Below the pieces are notes generated by a model that saw only the letters and a list, made by a program, of their open reading frames with translations, had not been told where the DNA came from and made no database searches. Positions 35,459 through 44,076 of a DNA stretch of 64,000 nucleotides are shown piece by piece. Position numbers and translations under genes: made by a program. The stretch is from Helicobacter suis HS1 (GTDB taxonomy: Bacteria; Campylobacterota; Campylobacteria; Campylobacterales; Helicobacteraceae). The stretch is taken from contig NZ_AP026769.1 in assembly GCF_026000295.1 (NCBI RefSeq), positions 248,001 through 312,000 of the forward strand. The letters are read 5' to 3'. Position 1 is the stretch's first letter; each line of letters begins with the position of its first letter.

Positions 35459-38400
35459 ATGTGGAAAGACATGTCTTTACCAGAACGCAAGAGCGCATTC
35501 ACACACTTCAAGGCTCAAGAATTAGTAGCACACTTAAAAAGCCAGCACATCCGCTTAGATCAGGCACAGAGTTTAGAGAAAGCCTATAACCCTAGCACGG
35601 GCAATTTTTATACGGACTTGCACGCTTTAGCTCTAGATGCTAAGATGTTAGAGTGTGGGTATAACAAAAACCAGTGGATTTCTTTAAATAGAGCAAGGCT
35701 ATTAGGTGCAGACCCCAAAGAGCTTGCCTACATCAAGGCAAACACCAGAAACAAACAAAACCCACAAGGGAGCATAGAAAAGGTTAGTATTTCATATCTA
35801 CAGAGAAAAGATAAAGAGGGCAATGTCCTAGTAGAGCCTATTTTCAACACAACAGACCTCTATAATGTGGAAGTGTTTTCTACCTTAGACACCAGCCTTT
35901 TTAAAGAGCCTAATCCTCAAAGTTTGCACAGACAAGAACACAGCGCGCAGGTGCGCCTTTCTGATTTACAAAATGAGCTTAGTTCTGAGCACTACACACA
36001 GCTACAAGAATACATGCAGGCTAGATTCCCTGCAATAGAGCAAGAGAACACAGAACGCATGTCTGAAGTAAGTGATCTACAAACTCAAGTGGATATTTTA
36101 AAAGCAGAGGTGCAGAGATTACAAGCAGAGCGTGAGGCTGATTTAAAAGAGCACACCAAAGAATTAGAGATGCTCAAGGCTCAAAATACAGCAATTTTAG
36201 ATCAGTTAAATCAGCTAGTGGCACAATTTGCCCCTCCCACACAACAAGAACGCACAGCTACTATCCAAGCACCACAAGAACCCTCCACCCCAACCCTTCC
36301 TGATGAACATGTTAATTTTATGCAGACACCAGAGCAAGTAATCAATGCAAAGCAGCCAGATGGCACAGACAACAGCACACTTGAAAATAAAATACAAGAT
36401 AATACCATACAAGAGAATACAACAATAGACAACACTGCAACACACAATACTACACAAGATAATATAAAACAAGATAATACTGCAACCGCTACAGAGGATA
36501 CTACCCCAATACCTCCTAATGAACCCCTAGAACACAAACCTGCAACTGCAAAGCAGAGGGAATACACGACTCACCAAGAGTCCAAGCCCAAAACTTCAGC
36601 ACCAGCACCCAATGAGCGTGTTATAAGCTCAGGGTCTATAGAATCTACATCACTAGGAGAAGACCATGAAAGAAGCGAGCATAGAGGAGTTTATGCAGGC
36701 GATACAAAGCAGTATGGGGATAGACAAGGACGACCCATGGTTGGAGATGAAGAAATTGTGGGAGAAGTGGGAGAAACTAGCCCAAGAGTTGAGCCCACAG
36801 CAGAGGGGATACTTCTTGAGTCTGGGGGAGGAGGGGATGAAAGAGCTAGCACAACATTACGATTGGCATCATCTGAAACTGAGCATTCAGATAGGCTTAG
36901 AGAGGGTGATGGAGCACAAAGAGGAGCAGAGGCAGAAAGAAGAGAGGGAGCGCGCGGATCTTCTGCTTTATCAGGAGGCAATCCAGAAGGGGATTTATCC
37001 CCTAGAGCGCATGCCCATCCATCCACTGGAGTTGGAGACATTGAGGGAGAAAATAGAGAAGGCAAATCCAGAGCGTTGGGAGCAACTGATGTGGCTATAC
37101 AACCACGAGAAAATGGAGGGTTACGAGTTTTTGCTACTGGATCGCTGGAGGAGCTGGTTTCCTCACATGATCTATCATCTGCACCTAGACATTCTGTTCT
37201 ACATAGTGCGCGACCAAACACAGATGGAGTTAGCGATCTTGGATCGCACACAGGCACAGATTCAGCGCGCAGAGGGGATAACAGATATGGAAATTCTCCA
37301 AGAAGCAAGAATCAATCCCTATCACTATTTGATCATAGACCCCTGCTGCACAGGGAGGAATTACTGGGAGTGCCTGCAGAGGGACAAGGAGTTGATGGCA
37401 CACTCCAATATGAGTCTAGAGGCATTGGTGCACCAGAACTAAATGCCTCTGAAATAGGGGGAGGAGTTGAGCGTGCCCATGCACAGGACGCACAAGAGGC
37501 AAGCACACAAGCAGTAGGCAATCATCGGCGCGATTTTAAGACCCAAGAGGAGCATGCCCCCAGCACTCCTAAAAAGCGCTATGAAGCCAATGTGGCAGCT
37601 CTTAAGCTTTTAAACCGACTCAGAATAGAGGGCAGAAAAGAAATCACCCATGAGGAACAAAAAATTCTAAGCGCTTATAGTGGGTGGGGTTCTATGAGCA
37701 ACTTCTTTGATTCAAGCCAAGAGGGGAAAGAGTTCTTGGAGTTGTTGCGGACTATAGACAGAGGGCAATACATCCAAGCCCGCGCATCCGTGCTAGATGC
37801 CTATTACACCCCTAAGATGATAGTAGATGCCATTTATGAGGCTTTGGAGCATTTTGGGTTTAACAAGGATGGCAACACCAAAGAAATCTTTGAGCCTAGT
37901 GTGGGAGCGGGGAATTTTTTAAGCTATGCCCCAGCTAATGCTCACTACCACTTCAGTGCTACAGAAATAGATAGTGTGGGTGTGAGGATTGCCAAAACCC
38001 TCCATCCTAACCAAAATATCCAGCTTAAGAAGTTTGAAGAATTTACTTTCACCCATGATTTTGATGCCTTTGTGGGTAATCCTCCCTATGGAAAGGATGT
38101 CATTTACGATGGAGATAAGGATTTAAGCGGGGCAAGTGTGCACAACTACTTTGTGGGCAAAGCCCTTAAACACTTAAAAGAAGATGGCATTCTAGCCTTT
38201 GTCATCACTAGCTCTTTTTTAGATGCAAAAGATAGTAAAATGCGTGAGCACATCGCCAAGCAAGCTAGCTTCTTAGGAGCGATTAGATTGCCTAGTAATG
38301 TGTTCAAGGGCACAGGCACGGAAGTTACGACAGATGTCATATTCTTTAAAAAGGGACAAGATACAGAGCTCAACCAAGATTTTATGCGCTCTGCCCCCTA

Positions 38401-39769
38401 TTACAGGGTAGGTGAAAAGCTAGATTTAGATGTGCTCACTGCTCACAAAAAATTGATCAAAGGCACAACTGCCCACGAGCATCTTAGACTAGCTAAGGAC
38501 ATTGATAAACTTTTAGGGATTAACAAGGCTGCTAGCACGCCAGAGTTAGTTGTCCCAGATTGGGATGAGGCACAAAAGGAGCAAATACACGCTTTTTTTG
38601 AAAAGAATAAAAAAGAACTCTTGGGTTTTTGCCTCAATGAGTATTTTATCAACCACCCTGAGCACATCTTGGGGAATCTGCAGGCGCGCGTGGCTAACAA
38701 GGGTATGGAGCTCACCAACACCCCCCAAGCCTCTTTAGATTTAAAGCAAGCCATCTCTTCTCTCATCTCTACTTTGCCAAAGGACATTTACAGATATAGA
38801 AAGACGGAGTATCCTCAAGGGCTTGTGATTTTAGATCGCTCACACCACAAGTTTGCCCAATATGCCCAAATCTGTGCAAACGCAAAAGCGGGCAATTATG
38901 TAGAGTTTGAAGGAGAGATTTACAGATTCAAGGCTGCAGATTGGGATGTGGATACCTTAGATAAAGTTTACCTCTTAGAACAAGTCCCCACCATCAAAAC
39001 AAAAATGCAAAAAAAGCGCATCCAAGCTTTCATCCCTCTAAGAGATGCGCTCCATGACTTAATCCAAGCAGAGCTCAACCCTTTAAGCACCGATGGGGAG
39101 TTAGAAACCAAGAGAAAAAAGCTCAATGCTCTCTATGATGGGTTTGTGAAAACCTTTGGCTATTTGAATGAAAACAAAAACCGCAAAGACCTTAAAGGGG
39201 ACTTGTATGGCTTTAGAGTCTTGGGCTTAGAAAGAGACTTTGATAAGGGCATTAACAAAGCCCAAGCACAGGCTCAAGGCTTATCTCTTAGAAAACCCAG
39301 CGCTCAAAAAGCAGACATTTTTTTCAAGCGCACCCTAGCCCCTCAAAAAACATTCACGATCAACAATGCCAAAGAGGCTTTAATGGCGAGTGTGAGCCAA
39401 ACGGGGGGATTAGATTTAGCCTTTATTGCTGAGCATTTTGTAAGTCAAAGTATAGAGAAAACACTAGAGGAACTTTTAGAGCAAAAATTGATTTTTAAGA
39501 GCCATTTAGAAAACTCTAGCTATGTCTTAGCCAGTGATTATTTGAGTGGGAATGTCAAGCAAAAGCTCAAGGAAGCCAAACAAGCCATAGAGGCAGGCAG
39601 AGAGGACTTAATAGAAAATGTCCAAGCCCTAGAGGCTATCATCCCTGTAGACATCAAGGCTATAGACATTGCTCTGCATTTAGGCACGCCTTGGATTCCC
39701 CCTACATACTATGAGCAATTCCTCTTAGAGCAGGTTAGAGAGCATTACAGACAAGCATGCTATCTTTAG
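35459..39769 (+). CDS. Giant ICE protein, part 1: ArdC-like domain + disordered linker + N6-adenine methyltransferase
   Basis: 1436 codons. Residues 1-190: ArdC-like domain (NPQGSIEKVSISYLQ, DLYNVEVFSTLD), homologous to the protein at 48577. About 190-260: coiled coil. About 260-720: low-complexity Thr/Gln/Asn and Ser/Gly/Glu-rich linker containing an overprinted gene. About 800-1000: methyltransferase with motif I EPSVGAGNFL (812-821) and motif IV GNPPYGKD (NPPY 874-877). The frame ends (YRQACYL) inside a 19-bp insert copied from 40213-40231; the native reading frame continues as the helicase at 39804. Related islands have methylase and helicase in one protein of about 2800 residues. It probably protects or remodels transferred DNA. 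Confidence 0.85.
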   Translation: MWKDMSLPERKSAFTHFKAQELVAHLKSQHIRLDQAQSLEKAYNPSTGNFYTDLHALALDAKMLECGYNKNQWISLNRARLLGADPKELAYIKANTRNKQNPQGSIEKVSISYLQRKDKEGNVLVEPIFNTTDLYNVEVFSTLDTSLFKEPNPQSLHRQEHSAQVRLSDLQNELSSEHYTQLQEYMQARFPAIEQENTERMSEVSDLQTQVDILKAEVQRLQAEREADLKEHTKELEMLKAQNTAILDQLNQLVAQFAPPTQQERTATIQAPQEPSTPTLPDEHVNFMQTPEQVINAKQPDGTDNSTLENKIQDNTIQENTTIDNTATHNTTQDNIKQDNTATATEDTTPIPPNEPLEHKPATAKQREYTTHQESKPKTSAPAPNERVISSGSIESTSLGEDHERSEHRGVYAGDTKQYGDRQGRPMVGDEEIVGEVGETSPRVEPTAEGILLESGGGGDERASTTLRLASSETEHSDRLREGDGAQRGAEAERREGARGSSALSGGNPEGDLSPRAHAHPSTGVGDIEGENREGKSRALGATDVAIQPRENGGLRVFATGSLEELVSSHDLSSAPRHSVLHSARPNTDGVSDLGSHTGTDSARRGDNRYGNSPRSKNQSLSLFDHRPLLHREELLGVPAEGQGVDGTLQYESRGIGAPELNASEIGGGVERAHAQDAQEASTQAVGNHRRDFKTQEEHAPSTPKKRYEANVAALKLLNRLRIEGRKEITHEEQKILSAYSGWGSMSNFFDSSQEGKEFLELLRTIDRGQYIQARASVLDAYYTPKMIVDAIYEALEHFGFNKDGNTKEIFEPSVGAGNFLSYAPANAHYHFSATEIDSVGVRIAKTLHPNQNIQLKKFEEFTFTHDFDAFVGNPPYGKDVIYDGDKDLSGASVHNYFVGKALKHLKEDGILAFVITSSFLDAKDSKMREHIAKQASFLGAIRLPSNVFKGTGTEVTTDVIFFKKGQDTELNQDFMRSAPYYRVGEKLDLDVLTAHKKLIKGTTAHEHLRLAKDIDKLLGINKAASTPELVVPDWDEAQKEQIHAFFEKNKKELLGFCLNEYFINHPEHILGNLQARVANKGMELTNTPQASLDLKQAISSLISTLPKDIYRYRKTEYPQGLVILDRSHHKFAQYAQICANAKAGNYVEFEGEIYRFKAADWDVDTLDKVYLLEQVPTIKTKMQKKRIQAFIPLRDALHDLIQAELNPLSTDGELETKRKKLNALYDGFVKTFGYLNENKNRKDLKGDLYGFRVLGLERDFDKGINKAQAQAQGLSLRKPSAQKADIFFKRTLAPQKTFTINNAKEALMASVSQTGGLDLAFIAEHFVSQSIEKTLEELLEQKLIFKSHLENSSYVLASDYLSGNVKQKLKEAKQAIEAGREDLIENVQALEAIIPVDIKAIDIALHLGTPWIPPTYYEQFLLEQVREHYRQACYL
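36666..37442 (+). CDS. Overprinted gene nested in the giant protein's linker
   Basis: 258 codons in the +1 frame relative to the giant gene, with Shine-Dalgarno AGGAG 7 nt before the ATG. The product looks like a folded helical protein: Trp-rich (DDPWLEMKKLWEKWEKL, LLLDRWRSWFPHMIYHLHL), a charged coiled coil (MEHKEEQRQKEERERADL), and IDPCCTGRNYWECLQRD near the end. The host frame over the same bases is low-complexity and Gly/Ser/Arg/Glu-rich, the pattern expected when a new frame dominates. It is repeated without change at 58967-59743. No family recognised; function unknown, plausibly host takeover or anti-defence. Confidence 0.6.
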   Translation: MKEASIEEFMQAIQSSMGIDKDDPWLEMKKLWEKWEKLAQELSPQQRGYFLSLGEEGMKELAQHYDWHHLKLSIQIGLERVMEHKEEQRQKEERERADLLLYQEAIQKGIYPLERMPIHPLELETLREKIEKANPERWEQLMWLYNHEKMEGYEFLLLDRWRSWFPHMIYHLHLDILFYIVRDQTQMELAILDRTQAQIQRAEGITDMEILQEARINPYHYLIIDPCCTGRNYWECLQRDKELMAHSNMSLEALVHQN

Positions 39770-39803
39770 AGCCATTAAAGAGTATGTAGAAAAGTGCCTC
39801 TGT

Positions 39804-42800
39804 GTGGCTAAAACTAGAGGCTTTCATGTAAATAACACAGAAGAATTAGACTTCTTAGGCATTAGAGACAAAAACCATTCTGACAGAATAAAAATGAGTG
39901 GGGCGCGCTTACTAGAGTGTGTGTTGAACAACAGCCCTCTTGAGATTAAATACCCCGACCCCAATAAAACAGATGAGAATGGCAAGCCCATTATGGTCGT
40001 AGATGAGGAACAAAGCACCCTAGCTCAAGAGAGAGCTACACAACTCCAAGAAGCCTTTAAAGAGTGGATTTATGCAGACTATGATAGGCGCACACATTTA
40101 GAGCAAATCTATAATGACACCTTTAATACTAATGTGCTTAAAAGCTATGATGGATCGCATGTGCGCTTGGAGGGCTTTAATCAAAATATTGAACTTAGAG
40201 CGCACCAAAAGAATGCTATCTTTAGAGCCATCCAAGAAAGGGTAGTTTGTTTAGATCACCAAGTGGGCGCAGGCAAGACTTTAGTAGCCATTGCGAGTTG
40301 TATGGAGCAAAAGCGTATGGGTCTAGTCAATAAGAGCTTGATTGCTGTGCCCAATCATTTAACCAAGCAGTGGGCACAAGAGTTTTATAGAGCCTACCCC
40401 AATGCCAATGTCTTAGTGGTGGAGAGTGAGGACTTTAGCCCTAAGCAACGCGAGCAACTCTATAACCAGATTGCCAACAATGCATATGATGCAGTCATCA
40501 TTGCCCATAGCCAGTTGGAGTTTTTGGCTAATCCTGAACAGACTATTACGGATATGTGGGCTGAGGAGGAGCAGGCATTGCGCGATGGCAATGAATATTT
40601 GCGAAAACTGGTCAGGGACGGGTTGTTAGATAAATCTGCTGTGATGAGTGTGCGCGCTGAAGAGCAGGCTATCAAGCACATAGGGGTGAGGTATTCTAAG
40701 TTGTTGGCAGAAAACAAAAGCCACATAGACATTAGCCAGATGGGCATTGACAATCTGATTGTAGATGAAGCCCATCTCTTTAAGAATCTAGGCTTTAGCA
40801 CTAATATGCAGGGTGTGGCAGGACTGGGCAACAAACAAGGCTCTAAACGCGCCACCGATCTCTTTGTCAAGACCCAATACCTGCATAACAGAGGGGCTAA
40901 GATCATGTTTTTAACTGGCACACCCATTGCTAATAGCATTGCAGAGCTCTACCATCTACAAAGATACTTACAGCCAGAGGTTCTCAAAGACAAGGGCATA
41001 GATACCTTTGATGACTGGGCACAGACCTTTGGACAAATCCAAGCAGATTTAGAACTAGACACCAGCGCACAGAATTACAAGGTGGTGAGCCGTTTTTCTA
41101 AGTTTAATAATGTGCAAGAGTTGAACACACTCTATAGGAGTTTTGCCGATGTCATTAGCAATATAGACATCCAAAAGTTTAATCCCCACTTTGTGCCACC
41201 CATAGAGGGGTGCAAGCCTATCAATATTGTTGTGCCAAGAAGTGAGGAGGTGGCGCGCTTTATTGGGGTGCAGGATGAGAGTGGCAAATTCAATGAAGGC
41301 AGCTTTGATGTCTATAGCGATGTGTTAAAGGGCAAAAAGCCAGAGATAGGAGAGGACAATATCCTAGCTTGCACCACAGATGCTAGAAAAGCAGCCCTAG
41401 ATTATCGTTTGATTGATCCAAATGCAAAAGTGCAAGATGCATACTCTAAGAGTGCAGCGATGGCTGTGCAAATCTATGAGCAATATAAAGAGTGGGATAA
41501 GGACAAGGGCACGCAGTTAGTCTTTATTAGCTTGTCCACCCCTAAAGTGCATAGCCAAAGGGTGCAATTAGAGCAGAGCACCCAAGAGAATACTCAAGAG
41601 AATACCCCAGATAGCGTGCAAGAATTTTTAGAGAGTCTAACAGAATACAATGAGCAGGGGCAAGCCATCACCCCTAGCCAGCAGGAATTAGAGAGTGCAT
41701 TAGCAGAACAACAGGCAAAAGCCCTAGATTTAGATACAGAAGTAGCTAAGAGTGCTTCCTTTGATGTCTATAGCGATGTGTTAAGAAAACTGGTCAAACT
41801 GGGCATCCCTCAAAGTGAAATCGCCTTTATCCACGATGCCAAGACTGAGGCACAAAAGCAAGAACTTTTTAGAAAAGTCAATGCTGGAGAAGTGCGGGTG
41901 TTGCTGGGTAGTCCTGCTAAGATGGGAGTGGGCACAAATGTACAAGAACGCTTAGTAGCAGGGCATTTTTTGGATTGTCCTTGGAGACCTGATGAGCTCT
42001 TACAAATGGAGGGGCGCTTGATTAGACAGGGCAATGTGCTCTTTGAAAGAGACCCAGAACACTTCACTATCAAACTCTTTAGATACGCCACAGAACAAAC
42101 CTATGATAGCCGTATGTGGCAGATTATTGAGACTAAAAGCAAAAGTTTAGAGCAATTTAGAAATGCCCACAAACTAGGCTTAAGAGAATTAGAGGACATC
42201 ACAATGGGGAGTGCGGATGCTGGGCAGATGAAAGCCTTAGCCACAGGCAATCCCTTGATAGTCCAAGAGGTGCAATTAAGACAAACTCTTAGAAAAGAGG
42301 AGAATCTCTACAAGGCTTTTTTAAAAGAACAGCACTTCAAACAAGAGAGTTTGCAAAGAAACAAAAGCACATTGCAGTATACACAGGAGCGTATAGGTAT
42401 TCTAAACACTCTTTTAGAGCTTAGAGAGCCCAAGAAAGAATCTGTAAGCATTGGGCTTTATGATGAGGCAGGCCAGCCACAGGTTTTTCATCTCTCTAAA
42501 TCTGATAAGTCAAGCAAACAGAGTTTAGAGCGTATGGAGGCAATTTTTAAAGCTTGTGTGCAAAATGCCCTAGAAAATGAAGGTACAGAGATAGATGTGA
42601 TGAACTATAGGGGCTTATGTTTTAAAGCGATGCGCTATCACAACAAGCTGGAGTTTTACATTTGCCACCCTGATGATTCTAATTGCTATATCCAACCAGA
42701 CAATCTAAGCTACAGCAAAGACAAACAAGACTTGCTAGATGCAGGGAGTTTTGCAGACATAGACTTTAAAGGCTTCTTGCGCAAGTGTGATAATGCCCTA

Positions 42801-43499
42801 GAGAGACTAGACAAAGAAATGCTCAGAGAGCAAGAACACCAAGAAAAGGCACAACAAGAGATTGAAAGCTTGGAGGCATTGCTAGACAAGACAGCAGAAT
42901 ACCCTAAGTTAACCTATCTGCAAGCCCTTAAAGAGGATCACCAAGAACTTTTAAAAGAGATTGCTAAATGCAGTGCAGATAGAAATTATAAAAGTGGGTT
43001 TGTGGCTAAGTCTGAACAATTTGCTAGTAAAGCAATGCAACAGGATACACAAGACAATACTATACAAGACAATACCCCAGAGAAGTCAGAGAAAGAGGAC
43101 ACTCTAGCCAGTAAAGAGAAGTTAGAAACAAGGATGCAGCAAGAAGCAGCCCAACATCCCAGCGCATCTAGGGCAAACAGAGCAGACAACACCATACAAG
43201 AAAATTATTTAGAGGAAATTAAAACTATGAATGCCTTTTTGCTAGAAGAAGAGGCGCGCTTGAGAGCTGAATTAAAGAGAGAAGAGCCACTTTATGAGAC
43301 GTGGATGCAAAAGGCATTCAATCACCAAGAGGCATATTGGGAGCTTTGGCGTCAATGTAGTTCTATGGGGTTTCGCATAAGAAAACTGATGTTTGAGATT
43401 GCAGAGCCTAAACTTTTTGAAACCTACACTTGGAGCAAGAATACGCACGGCTTGGACAAGAAGCAAGTAAGCATGAACAAGCCTTCAAAGAGCATGTGA
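39804..43499 (+). CDS. Giant ICE protein, part 2: SNF2-type helicase
   Basis: 1231 codons read from a GTG, but upstream codons in this frame (KEYVEKCLCVAKTRG) show it was once continuous with part 1. Helicase motifs: HQVGAGKTLVAIASC (Walker A, G155-T159), VDEAH (320-324), MFLTGTPIANS, MGVGTNVQERL, LQMEGRLIRQGN. Residues about 500-508 read SFDVYSDVL, a 26-bp copy of 41759-41784; the other copy of this region keeps SIVDRMEKC, the likely original. The C-terminal coiled coil ends wrongly (TWSKNTHGLDKKQ) because a 42-bp segment copied from 43842 shifts the frame at 43428. Confidence 0.85.
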   Translation: MAKTRGFHVNNTEELDFLGIRDKNHSDRIKMSGARLLECVLNNSPLEIKYPDPNKTDENGKPIMVVDEEQSTLAQERATQLQEAFKEWIYADYDRRTHLEQIYNDTFNTNVLKSYDGSHVRLEGFNQNIELRAHQKNAIFRAIQERVVCLDHQVGAGKTLVAIASCMEQKRMGLVNKSLIAVPNHLTKQWAQEFYRAYPNANVLVVESEDFSPKQREQLYNQIANNAYDAVIIAHSQLEFLANPEQTITDMWAEEEQALRDGNEYLRKLVRDGLLDKSAVMSVRAEEQAIKHIGVRYSKLLAENKSHIDISQMGIDNLIVDEAHLFKNLGFSTNMQGVAGLGNKQGSKRATDLFVKTQYLHNRGAKIMFLTGTPIANSIAELYHLQRYLQPEVLKDKGIDTFDDWAQTFGQIQADLELDTSAQNYKVVSRFSKFNNVQELNTLYRSFADVISNIDIQKFNPHFVPPIEGCKPINIVVPRSEEVARFIGVQDESGKFNEGSFDVYSDVLKGKKPEIGEDNILACTTDARKAALDYRLIDPNAKVQDAYSKSAAMAVQIYEQYKEWDKDKGTQLVFISLSTPKVHSQRVQLEQSTQENTQENTPDSVQEFLESLTEYNEQGQAITPSQQELESALAEQQAKALDLDTEVAKSASFDVYSDVLRKLVKLGIPQSEIAFIHDAKTEAQKQELFRKVNAGEVRVLLGSPAKMGVGTNVQERLVAGHFLDCPWRPDELLQMEGRLIRQGNVLFERDPEHFTIKLFRYATEQTYDSRMWQIIETKSKSLEQFRNAHKLGLRELEDITMGSADAGQMKALATGNPLIVQEVQLRQTLRKEENLYKAFLKEQHFKQESLQRNKSTLQYTQERIGILNTLLELREPKKESVSIGLYDEAGQPQVFHLSKSDKSSKQSLERMEAIFKACVQNALENEGTEIDVMNYRGLCFKAMRYHNKLEFYICHPDDSNCYIQPDNLSYSKDKQDLLDAGSFADIDFKGFLRKCDNALERLDKEMLREQEHQEKAQQEIESLEALLDKTAEYPKLTYLQALKEDHQELLKEIAKCSADRNYKSGFVAKSEQFASKAMQQDTQDNTIQDNTPEKSEKEDTLASKEKLETRMQQEAAQHPSASRANRADNTIQENYLEEIKTMNAFLLEEEARLRAELKREEPLYETWMQKAFNHQEAYWELWRQCSSMGFRIRKLMFEIAEPKLFETYTWSKNTHGLDKKQVSMNKPSKSM

Positions 43500-44038
43500 G
43501 GTTTGCAGACATGCATTATGATGAGAAAAGAATTGAGCAAAGCTACCCACGAGGACGCTATTTAAAAGGTCTCAAGTCTGATCATGAAGCCATCTTGGCA
43601 GAAATAGAGCGCACTAAAGAAGACCCCACCTACATTAGCACCTTTAGACCAGAACATTCTGACAATGCGAGCTGGCACGCTGCTCTGCATAATTGTTCTG
43701 ATGCAGAGCGCAACAAAATAACACAAATCTTAGAGCAGGCAGAACAGCGCCAAGAAATCTACAAACAAGAGCGGGACAATCTTTTATTGGGCTATGAACA
43801 AAATTCCCTCACCCAAGCTAAAACAGAAAAATTAGCCAAATTGATGTTTGAGATTGCAGAGCCTAAACTTTTTGAAACCTACAATGTTCTTTTTATGCAT
43901 GGAGGCATCATGAAACAACATCTCAAGGAGACTAAGCGCTGCATTGAGGAGGGTAAGGAGGCTTTAGCCTGTCTTAAGGAGGGCAGACAATATAGGGGGC
44001 TAGAGCAAGGAAGCAAGAGAAAAATAAAAGGCAGATGA
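43430..44038 (+). pseudogene. Giant ICE protein, part 3: C-terminal coiled coil and basic tail
   Basis: The frame that should continue the helicase: LEQEYARLGQEASKHEQAF and so on to GLEQGSKRKIKGR. It has no ribosome-binding site of its own. About 200 residues, helical and charged, ending in a Lys/Arg-rich tail like those of other proteins in this element (see findings). Contains at 43842-43883 the source of the 42-bp duplicate. Confidence 0.75.
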
Positions 44039-44076
44039 GCTAACACCCTAGAGACCTTAAAAGAAAAGGATAAATA

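Noticed and set aside
36691-37308. 205-codon antisense frame opposite the overprinted gene
   Set aside because: Ser/Pro/Leu low-complexity product without a ribosome-binding site; it mirrors the codon bias of the sense frames.
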